Assembly: GCA_947625205.1 (NCBI GenBank)
Contig: CANQNN010000002.1
Span: forward strand, 124,001 to 188,000
Source of the DNA: an uncultured Lachnospiraceae bacterium
GTDB taxonomy: Bacteria; Bacillota; Clostridia; Lachnospirales; Lachnospiraceae
Direction: 5' to 3'
DNA length: 64,000 nt
Shown here: positions 7,436-16,781 of the stretch, piece by piece
Position numbering within the stretch: the stretch's first letter is position 1
Layout of the letters: every line of letters begins with the position of its first letter
Made by a program: the position numbers and the translations under genes
The notes under the pieces: generated by a model
What the model was told of the DNA's origin: nothing
What the model saw: only the letters and a program-made list of their open reading frames with translations
Database searches by the model: none

Positions 7436-10291
7436 ATGGGGAAAACGATAAGAAATCTGATCGGTATACTGCTGCTCGCTACGGCGGTGGCAGTTACGCA
7501 GATCCCTGTATCAGATGTGGAAGCGGTCGATACCTCTTCCGCATCTGATTTTCAGATGGACAAAACGACATTAAAAAAATATACAGGCACGTCTGAGGAC
7601 GTGTCTATTTCCAATTATGTCCAGAGGATCGAGGCGGAAGCCTTTGCGGGTAATGACCATATCAGAAATGTGACGATCGGAGACGGAGTCAAAGTGATCG
7701 CAACCGGGGCGTTTGCCGGATGCGGCAATCTGGAGAGCGTTACTATTCCCGACAGCGTTACAACGATAGAGAATGCGGCGTTTGCCAACTGTCCGTCGCT
7801 TAGCAGGGTGACGGTGGGAACGGGGCTGACAGAACTGGGAAACGGTGCATTTGCCGGAGATTCCAGTCTCGGCAGCGTGCATTTTGACAGTACCAACCCG
7901 AAATTCACCTGTGACGATGGCGCGATCTATAACAAGAACGGCTGGACGACTCTTTATCAGGTCCTGGCGGGCAGAAAGGGCGGCAGCTACACGATGCCGG
8001 GTTCGGTACAGAGGATCATGCCGTACGCTTTCTGGGGTGATTATAATCTGGAAAATATAGGGATCAGCAGCCATGTGACGGATATTTCAGGATATGCTTT
8101 TTCCAACTGCAAGAATCTGAAGTCGGTGGAGATCCCGTATTCTGTAAAGAGTATAGGCGTCAGGTCGTTTGAGGACTGTGTCAGGCTTCGTGACATAGTG
8201 ATCCCGCCGTCCGTAAGTACGATACACAGCACGGCGTTTGACGGATGTACGAGATTAAATATTCAGGCGGAGCCGGGATCGGTCGCGGAGAATTACGCTC
8301 GGAATCTTGTGCTGGACGATATCGAGGTGTCGGAGTACGAAGAGGCTCCCGGCGCAACTGTCAGCGGTAATGAACTGGATGAAGACGGCATACCGCAGCT
8401 TAGCGCGCCGGTCGATTATTATCATGAAGTGACCCATATGAATGCGATGGAAGAGGAAGAGGACGATTCAGTAAAGGGAAAGACACGTGTGATCGGCAAC
8501 GAGGCTTTTATACTGATCGACAATGCGCAGGCTACCGTCAATGTAGGCGGTACGGGAGAGACCTTGGGCGGCTCGTCCGGGGAAGATGTGAGACAGTATA
8601 CGGATACCGTGCCGGGGCTTGCCGGTACTGGGGATGCCAAGGGCGGTTCTTTCCCCAAATATACCGTGGTGAATGATTCTGTCATAGCGGCGCAGGCGTA
8701 CTACGACGATGATATGACATCGTACGAGATACCGGACGGTATCGTGAAGCTTGGAGAGTTTTCTTTTGCCAGATCGAATCTTACTTCTGTCAGAATACCG
8801 GACGGCGTGGAGGATATCGGTTATGCGGCTTTTTACCATTGCGATCAGCTGAGCGAGGTAGTTATTCCGGACAGTGTTAAAGAGATCGCGCCGGCGGCGT
8901 TTGCACAGACGCCGTGGTTGACGGGCTGGAAACAGAATGTAGACGGCGATGATTACCTGATCGTTGGCGACGGTATATTGCTGGCATATAAGGGCACAGA
9001 CACAACGGTTTCTGTTCCCGGTACAGTGAAGCGCATTGGCGCGGAAGCGTTCAGAGGCTGTGCGGGCATTGAGAAAGTGATCATTCCGGACAGTGTGGAG
9101 ATAATTGGCGAGGCTGCGTTCGAGGAATGCAGCAGCCTTAAGGAAATAGAGGGCGCCGGCAATGTGAGGGAGATCCGCGACAGGGCTTTTTCAGGTTGTC
9201 CGATCGGTACGGTACATATTCCGGCTTCTACGGAAAAAGTCGGATTGCGGGCGTTCGACAGAACGGGCATCTCCGGCGGCGAGGGCGGAGTTGTTGTGTT
9301 TGACGGCGAGAGACTGCCTAAGCTGTCCTATGAGGCGGATTCTACCAAGGTATACCGTGATACTTACCGCGATTTGGCGTTTAAGGGTAATACGGTAGCG
9401 GTGATTCCCCAGGGAGTAAACGATATAACAGGAACTGTGCTGGATGACAGAGCGGGCTTTGAAGGGCTTATCTGTAAGACGGGCGGCGCTTCGGACGATG
9501 GCGCTTCGGACGGCGACGGCAGTATCTTGCGGATCGTCGGTAAGCGGGGCTATGCCAATGCTCCGGCAGCCGGCGGAGAATGTGTGATAGACGGCAGAAC
9601 ATATACTTTGGAAGAGAGCGAGGAGAAGGTGGTATCCGGCGCTTCGGAGGATACGGAAGAAGCACAGAGTGGTATCCGTGTTGAGATCAACAGCTATTCG
9701 CTGCCTCAGGACGGAGTTGCGAGCGCGGTGATGGAAGGCGCAGAGAGAAGTTATGTGCTTTCGATACAGGACAGTGTAGAAGCCGGAAATAAGATCGGCG
9801 AAGTATATAAGAGCATCTATGGCAATAAGCTTCCGCACAATCTGTGCGCCTATGATATGACGCTCACGGACACTGCGACAGGCGTCCCGATCACGGGGCT
9901 TGGCAAAATGAGCGTGGAGGTTACGGTCCCCATGCCCAGTGGCGTAGGCGGCGATAACCTGCATGTGGTCTGTCTGGATGCGGACGGACAGCTTGAGGAA
10001 GTGGAGAGCAGGGTCGTATCTGTGGATGGTATGGACGCGTTAAACTTTACGGCGAAGCATTTCTCGGAATACGGCATCTATAATTACGGCGGCAGCAATA
10101 CTGCTGTTGCGGATGTAGAGAACGGGCAGGCGGTCTTTGCATCCATCGGTAACAAAGACGATTCTCCTGATACGGGGGATCACAGCATCCATCCGAAATG
10201 GTTTCTGTTTGGCGGTCTGGTATGCACCGCCCTGGCGTTGTTCTTCTACAGGGGCGGCAGGCGGCACATGCATAAACCGTACAGTAAATAA
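7436..10291 (+). CDS. BspA-like leucine-rich-repeat surface protein, paralog of the upstream gene
   Basis: This 951-residue protein starts 10 bp after the previous stop, so the two are probably co-transcribed; AAAGGAAAG supplies the ribosome site. A signal peptide (NLIGILLLATAVAV) leads into LRR_5 repeats at about 50-285 (VIATGAFAGC, TIENAAFANC, DISGYAFSNC) and 415-605. A low-complexity Asp/Gly/Ser patch (SDDGASDGDGS) lies near 685. The C-terminal domain (about 760-880; VEVTVPMP, LNFTAKHFSEYGIY) matches the upstream protein. SPDTGD (Pro 911), IHPKWFL, a hydrophobic helix and RGGRRHMHK form a sortase-like sorting signal. A wall-attached adhesin-like role is inferred. No sortase gene is present in the window. 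Confidence 0.85.
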   Translation: MGKTIRNLIGILLLATAVAVTQIPVSDVEAVDTSSASDFQMDKTTLKKYTGTSEDVSISNYVQRIEAEAFAGNDHIRNVTIGDGVKVIATGAFAGCGNLESVTIPDSVTTIENAAFANCPSLSRVTVGTGLTELGNGAFAGDSSLGSVHFDSTNPKFTCDDGAIYNKNGWTTLYQVLAGRKGGSYTMPGSVQRIMPYAFWGDYNLENIGISSHVTDISGYAFSNCKNLKSVEIPYSVKSIGVRSFEDCVRLRDIVIPPSVSTIHSTAFDGCTRLNIQAEPGSVAENYARNLVLDDIEVSEYEEAPGATVSGNELDEDGIPQLSAPVDYYHEVTHMNAMEEEEDDSVKGKTRVIGNEAFILIDNAQATVNVGGTGETLGGSSGEDVRQYTDTVPGLAGTGDAKGGSFPKYTVVNDSVIAAQAYYDDDMTSYEIPDGIVKLGEFSFARSNLTSVRIPDGVEDIGYAAFYHCDQLSEVVIPDSVKEIAPAAFAQTPWLTGWKQNVDGDDYLIVGDGILLAYKGTDTTVSVPGTVKRIGAEAFRGCAGIEKVIIPDSVEIIGEAAFEECSSLKEIEGAGNVREIRDRAFSGCPIGTVHIPASTEKVGLRAFDRTGISGGEGGVVVFDGERLPKLSYEADSTKVYRDTYRDLAFKGNTVAVIPQGVNDITGTVLDDRAGFEGLICKTGGASDDGASDGDGSILRIVGKRGYANAPAAGGECVIDGRTYTLEESEEKVVSGASEDTEEAQSGIRVEINSYSLPQDGVASAVMEGAERSYVLSIQDSVEAGNKIGEVYKSIYGNKLPHNLCAYDMTLTDTATGVPITGLGKMSVEVTVPMPSGVGGDNLHVVCLDADGQLEEVESRVVSVDGMDALNFTAKHFSEYGIYNYGGSNTAVADVENGQAVFASIGNKDDSPDTGDHSIHPKWFLFGGLVCTALALFFYRGGRRHMHKPYSK

Positions 10292-10356
10292 CTGCGGACG
10301 GATCCCGAATCATGGTAAGCGACATAAATTGCATATTTTATACAGAACATGACAGT

Positions 10357-10399
10357 ACTCTCGGCATAGAATAAATCTATAGCTGAGAGTTTTGTTTTG
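10357..10399 (+). terminator. Rho-independent terminator after the BspA-like pair
   Basis: ACTCTCGGCATAGA (10357-10370) pairs with TCTATAGCTGAGAGT (10376-10390) with one bulge, followed by TTTTGTTTTGT. It ends the two-gene surface-protein unit. The hairpin and U-tract stop only about 4 nt before the ribosome site of the protease gene, so it may also act as an attenuator for that gene. Confidence 0.75.
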
Positions 10400-10416
10400 T
10401 ATAGGTGGAGATTACC

Positions 10417-11337
10417 GTGAACCGTGTGAGAAAACAGGTAGGATGCACTGATTTCATACAGCAGGATATTTTGACCACTGAGGTAAGCGTGGCGGTCCTG
10501 GATACAGGGATAGGCATGCATCCGGATTTCGACAGCCGCGTCGTAGATTTTGCCGATTTTGTAAACGGGCGCTACGGCAGCTATGACGACAGCGGGCACG
10601 GCACGCATGTGGCAGGGTGTGTCGGCGGGAGCGGGTACGCTTCACATGGAATATACAAAGGTATGGCGCCTGCCTGCAAGCTGTGTATCGGCAAAGTGCT
10701 CGATCATAACGGGGAGGGCAGTATCGACAGTATGCGGCGCGGTTTGGTCTGGATCATGAAAAATCGCATTAAATACGGTATTCGTGTCCTGAATATATCT
10801 CTGGGGATCGGTTCTGGCAGCGATCAGGAACAGATGAAGGAGCTTGTTGAACTGTTGGACGATATATGGGAACGCGGTATTGTTGTAGTGTGCGCTGCGG
10901 GCAATAACGGGCCGGACGAAGGGACGATATCGCCTTTGGGAACAAGCGCCAGGGTGATCACGGTCGGATGTCACGAGGGAGGGTATTTCGGCGCAAGAAA
11001 AGACCTGTGCGAGAATTATTCCGGGCGGGGAAGCGAAGATATGCTCTGCAGAAAGCCTGATGTGGTGGCGCCGGGGACGGATATCATATCCTGCTGTGTA
11101 CAATGTCAGGGAAGCCGGAGATACGGTTACCGCAATGCCTATACCAGAAAAAGCGGTACATCTATGGCAACGCCCATCGTATCCGGAGCGGCGGCATTGT
11201 ATCTGCAGAAATATCCTTATATGAACAACGCGCAGGTAAAGCGGCAGATGATCTACAGCGCGCGCGATATGGGAGATTCATGGAACAAACAGGGCTGGGG
11301 GATGTTGAATGTCACACAAATGTGCAGTATGGGTTGA
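10417..11337 (+). CDS. Subtilisin-like serine protease (S8 family) without signal peptide
   Basis: This 306-residue S8 peptidase has the full catalytic set: Asp in VAVLDTGIGMHPDF (about residue 24-37), His in DSGHGTHVAG, the oxyanion Asn in AAGNNGPD and Ser in SGTSMATPIVSG. I start at GTG 10417 because AGGTGGAG (10403-10410) lies 6 nt before it; an upstream GTG at 10405 falls inside that ribosome site. There is no signal peptide and only a short N-terminal extension, as in intracellular subtilisins (ISP/AprX-like), which turn over cytoplasmic protein. It is not an obvious processing enzyme for the secreted neighbours unless exported another way. A terminator separates it from the BspA-like genes, and its last codons overlap the next promoter. 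Confidence 0.88.
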   Translation: MNRVRKQVGCTDFIQQDILTTEVSVAVLDTGIGMHPDFDSRVVDFADFVNGRYGSYDDSGHGTHVAGCVGGSGYASHGIYKGMAPACKLCIGKVLDHNGEGSIDSMRRGLVWIMKNRIKYGIRVLNISLGIGSGSDQEQMKELVELLDDIWERGIVVVCAAGNNGPDEGTISPLGTSARVITVGCHEGGYFGARKDLCENYSGRGSEDMLCRKPDVVAPGTDIISCCVQCQGSRRYGYRNAYTRKSGTSMATPIVSGAAALYLQKYPYMNNAQVKRQMIYSARDMGDSWNKQGWGMLNVTQMCSMG

Positions 11338-11362
11338 CACGAATAGTATTTGTGTATACAAT
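11334..11362 (+). promoter_or_regulatory. Sigma-A promoter of the citrate-synthase-like gene
   Basis: TTGACA (11334-11339), a 17-bp spacer and TACAAT (11357-11362) form a near-consensus promoter. The -35 box overlaps the stop codon of the protease gene. The expected transcript starts about 25 nt ahead of the ATG at 11396. Confidence 0.8.
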
Positions 11363-11395
11363 AATACGTGATGTACAGAAAGGTGTGTGACAGCT

Positions 11396-12835
11396 ATGAA
11401 CAATGAAGAGAGAGCGTTTCAAAACCGGCCGGTGACTATGAATGAGCACAATAATCTTCTGGAAATAGAAGAGCATATGTACATTCTGGATGATGTGGAG
11501 AAGCCGAATGTCTTCAGAAATATGTTTCCGTATTCGGAGATACCGAAGATCCCGTTTAATGACAGGACTGCCCCCCATAATATGCCAAAGAATATATGGA
11601 TCACGGATACGACATTCCGCGACGGACAGCAGTCCAGAGCGCCTTATACGACAGAGCAGATCGTGACGATATATGATTATCTGCACAGACTGGGCGGACC
11701 GAACGGTATGATACGTGCCAGCGAGTTTTTCCTGTATAGCAAAAAAGACAGGGATGCGGTCTATAAATGTATGGAGCGCGGCTATCAGTATCCGGAAGTT
11801 ACCAGCTGGATCAGGGCGAGCAAGGAGGACTTCAAGCTGGTCAGGGAGATCGGCATGAAGGAGACGGGTATTCTCGTCAGCTGTTCGGATTACCATATTT
11901 TCCTGAAATTGAAGATGACGAGAAGACAAGCTATGGATCATTATCTTGCCGTTATCCGTGACTGTCTCGAGGAGGGGATCAGTCCGAGGTGTCATCTCGA
12001 GGATATCACGAGAGCGGATATCTACGGTTATGTGGTGCCTTTCTGCATGGAATTGATGAAACTGATGGATGAATATAAGATCCCTATTAAAGTACGCGCG
12101 TGCGATACGATGGGATACGGCGTCAACTATCCGGGCGCGGTTATTCCCAGAAGCGTTCAGGGGATCATATATGCCTTACATACACATGCGGGTGTGCCCC
12201 ATGCATTGCTTGAGTGGCACGGTCATAACGATTTCTATAAAGCGGTGTCCAATTCAACCACGGCATGGCTGTACGGGTGCTCCGGTATCAATACTTCCCT
12301 GTTCGGCATCGGGGAGCGGACCGGCAATACGCCGCTGGAGGCTATGGTATTTGAGTACGCGCAGCTGCGGGGTGATCTGAATGGCATGGACACAACGGTC
12401 ATTACAGAGCTTGCAGAGTATTACGAGAAGGAGATCGGCTATGAGATCCCGCCGCGCACGCCTTTCGTGGGTAAGAATTTCAACGTGACGAGAGCCGGTA
12501 TTCATGCGGACGGACTGCTTAAAAACGAAGAGATATACAACATATTCGACACGGAGAAATTCTTAAACAGACCTGTATTATGCGCTGTATCGAACACATC
12601 GGGCCTTGCGGGGATCGCGCATTGGATCAATACATATTACAGGTTAAAAGGCGACAGGCAGCTTGACAAGAACTGTGATCTGGTCAGAGCGTTAAAGGTG
12701 TGGGTGGATGAAGAATATGCATCCGGACGTGTGACGGTGCTGACGGATGAGGAGCTGGTCGCTCAGATCGACAGAGTCTGCGGGGAACTGAATATTTCTG
12801 TGCCCGGAACGGCACAGCCGGATAAGGCAGTATAG
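11396..12835 (+). CDS. HMGL/LeuA-family acyltransferase, probably Re-type citrate synthase
   Basis: This 479-residue enzyme is of the DRE-TIM (HMGL-like) metallolyase superfamily, which condenses acetyl-CoA with 2-oxo acids. The barrel begins at WITDTTFRDGQQS (about residue 66-78). The metal and base residues appear in ALHTHAG and EWHGHND (about 262-280), and GIGERTGNTPLE follows near 305. It lacks the C-terminal regulatory domain of true 2-isopropylmalate synthases. Databases usually call this type isopropylmalate or homocitrate synthase, but clostridial relatives include Re-citrate synthase. The downstream GntR regulator and NADP isocitrate dehydrogenase favour citrate synthesis for glutamate; the substrate assignment is inference. 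ATG 11396 is chosen because AAAGGTG lies 10 nt before it; GTG 11387 is too close to that site. Confidence 0.75.
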   Translation: MNNEERAFQNRPVTMNEHNNLLEIEEHMYILDDVEKPNVFRNMFPYSEIPKIPFNDRTAPHNMPKNIWITDTTFRDGQQSRAPYTTEQIVTIYDYLHRLGGPNGMIRASEFFLYSKKDRDAVYKCMERGYQYPEVTSWIRASKEDFKLVREIGMKETGILVSCSDYHIFLKLKMTRRQAMDHYLAVIRDCLEEGISPRCHLEDITRADIYGYVVPFCMELMKLMDEYKIPIKVRACDTMGYGVNYPGAVIPRSVQGIIYALHTHAGVPHALLEWHGHNDFYKAVSNSTTAWLYGCSGINTSLFGIGERTGNTPLEAMVFEYAQLRGDLNGMDTTVITELAEYYEKEIGYEIPPRTPFVGKNFNVTRAGIHADGLLKNEEIYNIFDTEKFLNRPVLCAVSNTSGLAGIAHWINTYYRLKGDRQLDKNCDLVRALKVWVDEEYASGRVTVLTDEELVAQIDRVCGELNISVPGTAQPDKAV

Positions 12836-12856
12836 AAGCTGAAATAGTTTACGTTA

Positions 12857-12885
12857 TTGGCATCACAGATGTGGTATAGTATAAG
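12857..12885 (+). promoter_or_regulatory. Possible promoter of the GntR gene
   Basis: TTGGCA (12857-12862), 17 bp and TATAAG (12880-12885) fit a sigma-A promoter. The leader would be very short, under 10 nt, and TATAGT five bases upstream is a competing -10, so this is weak. Confidence 0.3.
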
Positions 12886-12900
12886 GGGAATGACAGGAAA

Positions 12901-13596
12901 ATGGCAGGTTATGATATTAAACATGAGGTAAACGATAAGTATTCGCTGCGCGGCAGGGTGTTCCAGAAGCTCAGGGAAGATATTCTGAGCGGCAAGTACA
13001 AAGAGCACGAGGAGCTGAAAGAGGTGGCGATCGGCGAGGAGCTGGGCGTCAGCCGCACGCCGGTAAGAGAGGCGTTCAGACAGTTGGAGCTGGAAGGACT
13101 GATACAGATCGTGCCGAATAAGGGTGCGTATGTCACGGGTATCACGGCCAAGGATGTGAAAGACATCTATATGATCCGATCCTTGCTGGAAGGTCTGTGC
13201 GCCAGACTGGCTACAGAGAAGATCACCAGGGAGCAGCTTGAGGAGATGGAGGAAAACATATATCTGGCTGAGTTTCATGCGTCCAAGGGTCACATGGATC
13301 AGATGGCGGAGTTAGACAACCGTTTCCATGATATTCTGTACGAAGCGTGCGATTCCAAGATGCTGGAGCATACGCTGCGGGATTATCATCAGTATGTGCT
13401 GCGCGTCAGACAGAAGACGCTTGCCAACAATACGAGAGGACGGGCCTCTAACGATGAACACAGGCAGATCATGGAGGCGATCAAGGCGGGCGATGCGGCG
13501 AAGGCAGAGCAGTTAGCCAACATGCATATGCTGAATGCATATGATAACATGGTTAAGAACGGGCTGTATGAGATATATGGCGAAAATCCCGAATAG
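12901..13596 (+). CDS. GntR-family transcriptional regulator (FadR/FCD type)
   Basis: The 231-residue protein has an N-terminal winged helix (about 15-75) with the GntR signature [21 protein letters not shown]. An all-helical FCD ligand-binding domain follows (about 85-215), with conserved His residues in [13 protein letters not shown] and [11 protein letters not shown] that usually bind a metal and a small carboxylate. It lies between the citrate-synthase-like gene and icd, so it probably controls that carbon/glutamate block in response to an organic acid. Both effector and operator are inferred. ATG 12901 follows ACAGGAAA. Confidence 0.88.
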   Translation: MAGYDIKHEVNDKYSLRGRVFQKLREDILSGKYKEHEELKEVAIGEELGVSRTPVREAFRQLELEGLIQIVPNKGAYVTGITAKDVKDIYMIRSLLEGLCARLATEKITREQLEEMEENIYLAEFHASKGHMDQMAELDNRFHDILYEACDSKMLEHTLRDYHQYVLRVRQKTLANNTRGRASNDEHRQIMEAIKAGDAAKAEQLANMHMLNAYDNMVKNGLYEIYGENPE

Positions 13597-13642
13597 GGCT
13601 TGGACCCTGGATAGCACACATGAAAGGAAGGTAAACAGCAGA

Positions 13643-14848
13643 ATGGAGAAAATTAAGATGACGACCCCTCTTGTGGAGATGGACGGGGACGAGATGACGA
13701 GGATCCTGTGGAAAATGATCAAGGAGGAGCTGATATTGCCGTATATCGATTTGAAGACGGAATATTATGATCTCGGTCTGGAACACCGGAACGAGACGGA
13801 CGATCAGGTGACCATTGATTCTGCGGAGGCGACAAAGAAATACGGCGTTGCTGTTAAATGTGCGACTATTACGCCCAATGCGGCAAGAATGACGGAGTAC
13901 AACCTGAAACAGATGTGGAAGAGTCCGAACGGTACGATACGTGCGGCGCTGGACGGCACGGTGTTCCGCGCACCGATCCTGATCAAAGGTATCATTCCGT
14001 ATGTAAATAACTGGTCGAAACCGATCACTATAGCCCGTCATGCATACGGCGATGTCTATAAGAATGTGGAGATCAAGGTGCCCGGCGCAGGCAAGGCGGA
14101 GTTGGTGTTCACAGGTGAAGATGGGACACAGATCCGAGAGACGATCCACGAATTTGCGGGCCCGGGCATCATTCAGGGTATCCATAATACGGATAAGTCT
14201 ATCACCAGTTTTGCGAGGGCGTGCTTTAATTATGCGCTGGATACCAAACAGGATCTGTGGTTTGCAACGAAGGATACGATATCCAAGAAGTATGACCACA
14301 ATTTCAAGGATATTTTTCAGGAGTTATATGATGCGGAGTACAAGGACAAATTCGAGGCGGCGGGTATCGAATATTTCTACACGCTCATAGATGATGCGGT
14401 AGCGAGAGTCATCCGTTCGGAAGGCGGATTTATCTGGGCGTGCAAGAACTATGACGGCGATGTGATGAGCGACATGGTAGCAACCGCTTACGGCGACCTG
14501 TCCATGATGACCTCCGTGCTTGTATCGCCGGAAGGCGTGTATGAGTATGAGGCTGCCCACGGCACGGTGCAGCGTCACTATTATAAATATCTTAAGGGCG
14601 AAGAGACGTCTACTAACTCGATCGCAACGATTTTTGCATGGACCGGAGCGCTGCGCAAGAGAGGGGAGCTGGACGGGATCAAAGAGCTGGAGGAATATGC
14701 GGATAAAATGGAGCGGGCTTGCATCAGGACCGTGGAGGACGGCAAGATGACCCGAAGCCTCTCGCTTATATCGACATGTAAAGAACCCGTGATATTAAAC
14801 AGTCTGGAGTTCATTCAGGCGATCCGGGCAACCTATGATACGCTGTAA
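13643..14848 (+). CDS. icd: NADP-dependent isocitrate dehydrogenase
   Basis: This 401-residue enzyme oxidatively decarboxylates isocitrate to 2-oxoglutarate. The sequence follows the homodimeric subfamily related to eukaryotic NADP enzymes: [16 protein letters not shown] at the start, [19 protein letters not shown] for isocitrate binding, the [13 protein letters not shown] stretch, and [12 protein letters not shown] and [16 protein letters not shown] near the nucleotide site. The frame is open back to 13535, but ATG 13643 has AAAGGAAGG (13623-13631) and gives the family N-terminus. It is 46 bp downstream of the GntR gene and likely co-expressed. With the putative citrate synthase it could supply 2-oxoglutarate for glutamate; aconitase is not in the window. 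Confidence 0.95.
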   Translation: MEKIKMTTPLVEMDGDEMTRILWKMIKEELILPYIDLKTEYYDLGLEHRNETDDQVTIDSAEATKKYGVAVKCATITPNAARMTEYNLKQMWKSPNGTIRAALDGTVFRAPILIKGIIPYVNNWSKPITIARHAYGDVYKNVEIKVPGAGKAELVFTGEDGTQIRETIHEFAGPGIIQGIHNTDKSITSFARACFNYALDTKQDLWFATKDTISKKYDHNFKDIFQELYDAEYKDKFEAAGIEYFYTLIDDAVARVIRSEGGFIWACKNYDGDVMSDMVATAYGDLSMMTSVLVSPEGVYEYEAAHGTVQRHYYKYLKGEETSTNSIATIFAWTGALRKRGELDGIKELEEYADKMERACIRTVEDGKMTRSLSLISTCKEPVILNSLEFIQAIRATYDTL

Positions 14849-14856
14849 AAGTATGT

Positions 14857-14888
14857 TGGGAGTACTCTTATTCGGAGAGCTGCTCCCA
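14857..14888. terminator. Possible bidirectional hairpin between icd and the ABC-F gene
   Basis: TGGGAG (14857-14862) pairs with CTCCCA (14883-14888), and an inner CTCT/AGAG pair extends the stem. The tail is only moderately T-rich, and the hairpin lies partly inside the 3' end of the convergent ABC-F gene. It could end icd transcription, but the call is weak. Confidence 0.3.
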
Positions 14889-16781
14889 TCTTTCATATAG
14901 TCTGTTCAGTTCATCGTCGTCTGCCGCGCGTTCTTTGCCAAGTTCCTGTAATCTGGCGACATCCGTACAGACATCCGGGGAAACCATGAGAGCATCTATC
15001 TCTTCGATGCGCTTTTCCAGCTGCTCAATGCGTTCCTCGCATCTGTTTAATTCGTTTTCTTTTTTGCGCTGCGCCGCCTGTTGTTCCTTGCGGGCAAGCC
15101 AGTCCTGTTTGTTGTCTGTGTCGGTGTTTGTGTCTGCGGCGTTATTTCCTGTTATTTCATTCGCCCTCGGCTGCTGCGCGTCTTTTTTCTCCAGATAATA
15201 GTCGTAGTTTCCGAGGTAATTTGTAAGCGTTCCGTGTTCCAGTTCGAGGATTCTTGAGGCGGTCCTGTTGATGAAATAGCGGTCGTGGGACACGTACAGG
15301 ACAGTGCCGGTATAAGCGTTTAAAGCATCCTCCAGAATTTCTTTTGACACGATATCCAGATGGTTGGTCGGCTCGTCCAGAATGAGGAAGTTCGCCTTGG
15401 AGAGCATCAGCTTGGCAAGTGATACGCGCCCGCGCTCTCCGCCGCTCAACGCGCTTATCTGCTTAAAAACATCCTCTCCGGTAAAGAGAAAGGCTGCAAG
15501 CGTGTTTCGTATCCGGGTGTTACCAAGGTCGGGATATGCGTCGGCGATCTCGTCAAACAGGGTTTTCTCCATATGTAATACATGGTGCTCCTGATCGTAG
15601 TAACCGATCTCCACGTTGGCGCCCAGACGGATTTCTCCTACATCCGGCGTGAGCAGTTCGTTGATCATTTTAAGAATGGTGGTTTTACCCGTTCCGTTGT
15701 TACCGATGATCGCAACGTGTTCCCCTTTTTTAATATCGAAACCAAGATGTTCAAAAAGTGTGAGGGATCCGAATGATTTGGACAGTTCCTCAGCGTGGAG
15801 GACATCGTTGCCGCTTTCGGATCTGGGTTCCAGCTTCAGGCGCATATCGGCGCGGACCTCGACCGGCTTCTCGACCGGCTCGATCCTGTCGAGCATCTTT
15901 TCGCGGCTTTCGGCGCGTCGGATGGATTTTTCGCGGTTGAACGATTTGAGCTTCTCTATGACCTCCTCCTGATGCCGGATATCGTGCTGCTGTTTCATGT
16001 ACGCGCTGTATTGTGCGGCGCGCAGCTGCTCTTTTTTGGCGGCGTAATCGGAGTAGTTTCCGTTAAAGACAGTGGCTTTGGTGTTGTCGAGTTCTATGAT
16101 CTTGGTTGCGATCCTGTCCAGAAAATAGCGGTCGTGGGAGACGATGATCACGGCGCCCTTATAGGCGCGCAGATAGTTTTCCAGCCAGGTGATGGAGGAC
16201 ATATCCAGATGGTTGGTCGGCTCGTCCAGAATGATCAGATCCGGCTTTAGAAGGAGCAGTTTGCCCAGAGCGACACGGGTTTTCTGACCGCCTGACAGAG
16301 TGGACACTGTTCTTGTAAATTCTTCCTGTGCAAAGCCGAGCCCCTTTAATACGCCGGTCACTTCGCTCTTATAGGCATAACCGCCGCCGGATTCAAATGC
16401 ATGGGTAAGCGTGGCATAGGTGTCCATCAGGTGGTTTAATGTTTCTTCAGAGGCGGATTTCATCTGCAGCTCAACGGAGCGTATCTGACGTTCCAAGTCT
16501 ATGATATCCTGTTTGACGCTTAGCATTTCGTCATAAATCGTTTTTTCGGCGGATACGGCCTCGTGCTGGGACAGATAGCCGACAGTTTTATCCCGTGACA
16601 GTGCGATCACGCCGCCGTCAGCGGACAGCTCGCCCATGATAATGCGCAGCAAAGTGGTTTTGCCTGCGCCGTTTATGCCGACAATAGCGGCTTTTTCATT
16701 ATCCTCAATATGAAACGATACATTTTTCAGTACCGGGACTTCATTAAATGATTTATCTATATCACTGACGGAAAGTATCAT
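14868..16781 (-). CDS. ABC-F family ATPase (ribosome-associated, YdiF/Uup-like)
   Basis: This 637-residue soluble protein has two ABC domains in tandem and no membrane segment. Domain 1 has GINGAGKTT (35-43), LSGGQKTRVALGK and LDEPTNHLD; domain 2 has GNNGTGKTT, LSGGERGRVSLAK and LDEPTNHLD. The inter-domain linker is basic and helical, and a charged coiled coil ends the protein (about 570-635). ABC-F proteins act in the ribosomal E site, in translation or in protection from antibiotics; which applies is not readable here. The frame is open back to 16934, but M-ILSVSDIDKSF from ATG 16781 matches the family start. The ribosome site (AAAGGCG, about 13 nt away) is weak and an upstream ORF overlaps the start as ATGA. 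Confidence 0.9.
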   Translation of the reverse strand: MILSVSDIDKSFNEVPVLKNVSFHIEDNEKAAIVGINGAGKTTLLRIIMGELSADGGVIALSRDKTVGYLSQHEAVSAEKTIYDEMLSVKQDIIDLERQIRSVELQMKSASEETLNHLMDTYATLTHAFESGGGYAYKSEVTGVLKGLGFAQEEFTRTVSTLSGGQKTRVALGKLLLLKPDLIILDEPTNHLDMSSITWLENYLRAYKGAVIIVSHDRYFLDRIATKIIELDNTKATVFNGNYSDYAAKKEQLRAAQYSAYMKQQHDIRHQEEVIEKLKSFNREKSIRRAESREKMLDRIEPVEKPVEVRADMRLKLEPRSESGNDVLHAEELSKSFGSLTLFEHLGFDIKKGEHVAIIGNNGTGKTTILKMINELLTPDVGEIRLGANVEIGYYDQEHHVLHMEKTLFDEIADAYPDLGNTRIRNTLAAFLFTGEDVFKQISALSGGERGRVSLAKLMLSKANFLILDEPTNHLDIVSKEILEDALNAYTGTVLYVSHDRYFINRTASRILELEHGTLTNYLGNYDYYLEKKDAQQPRANEITGNNAADTNTDTDNKQDWLARKEQQAAQRKKENELNRCEERIEQLEKRIEEIDALMVSPDVCTDVARLQELGKERAADDDELNRLYERWEQLSE

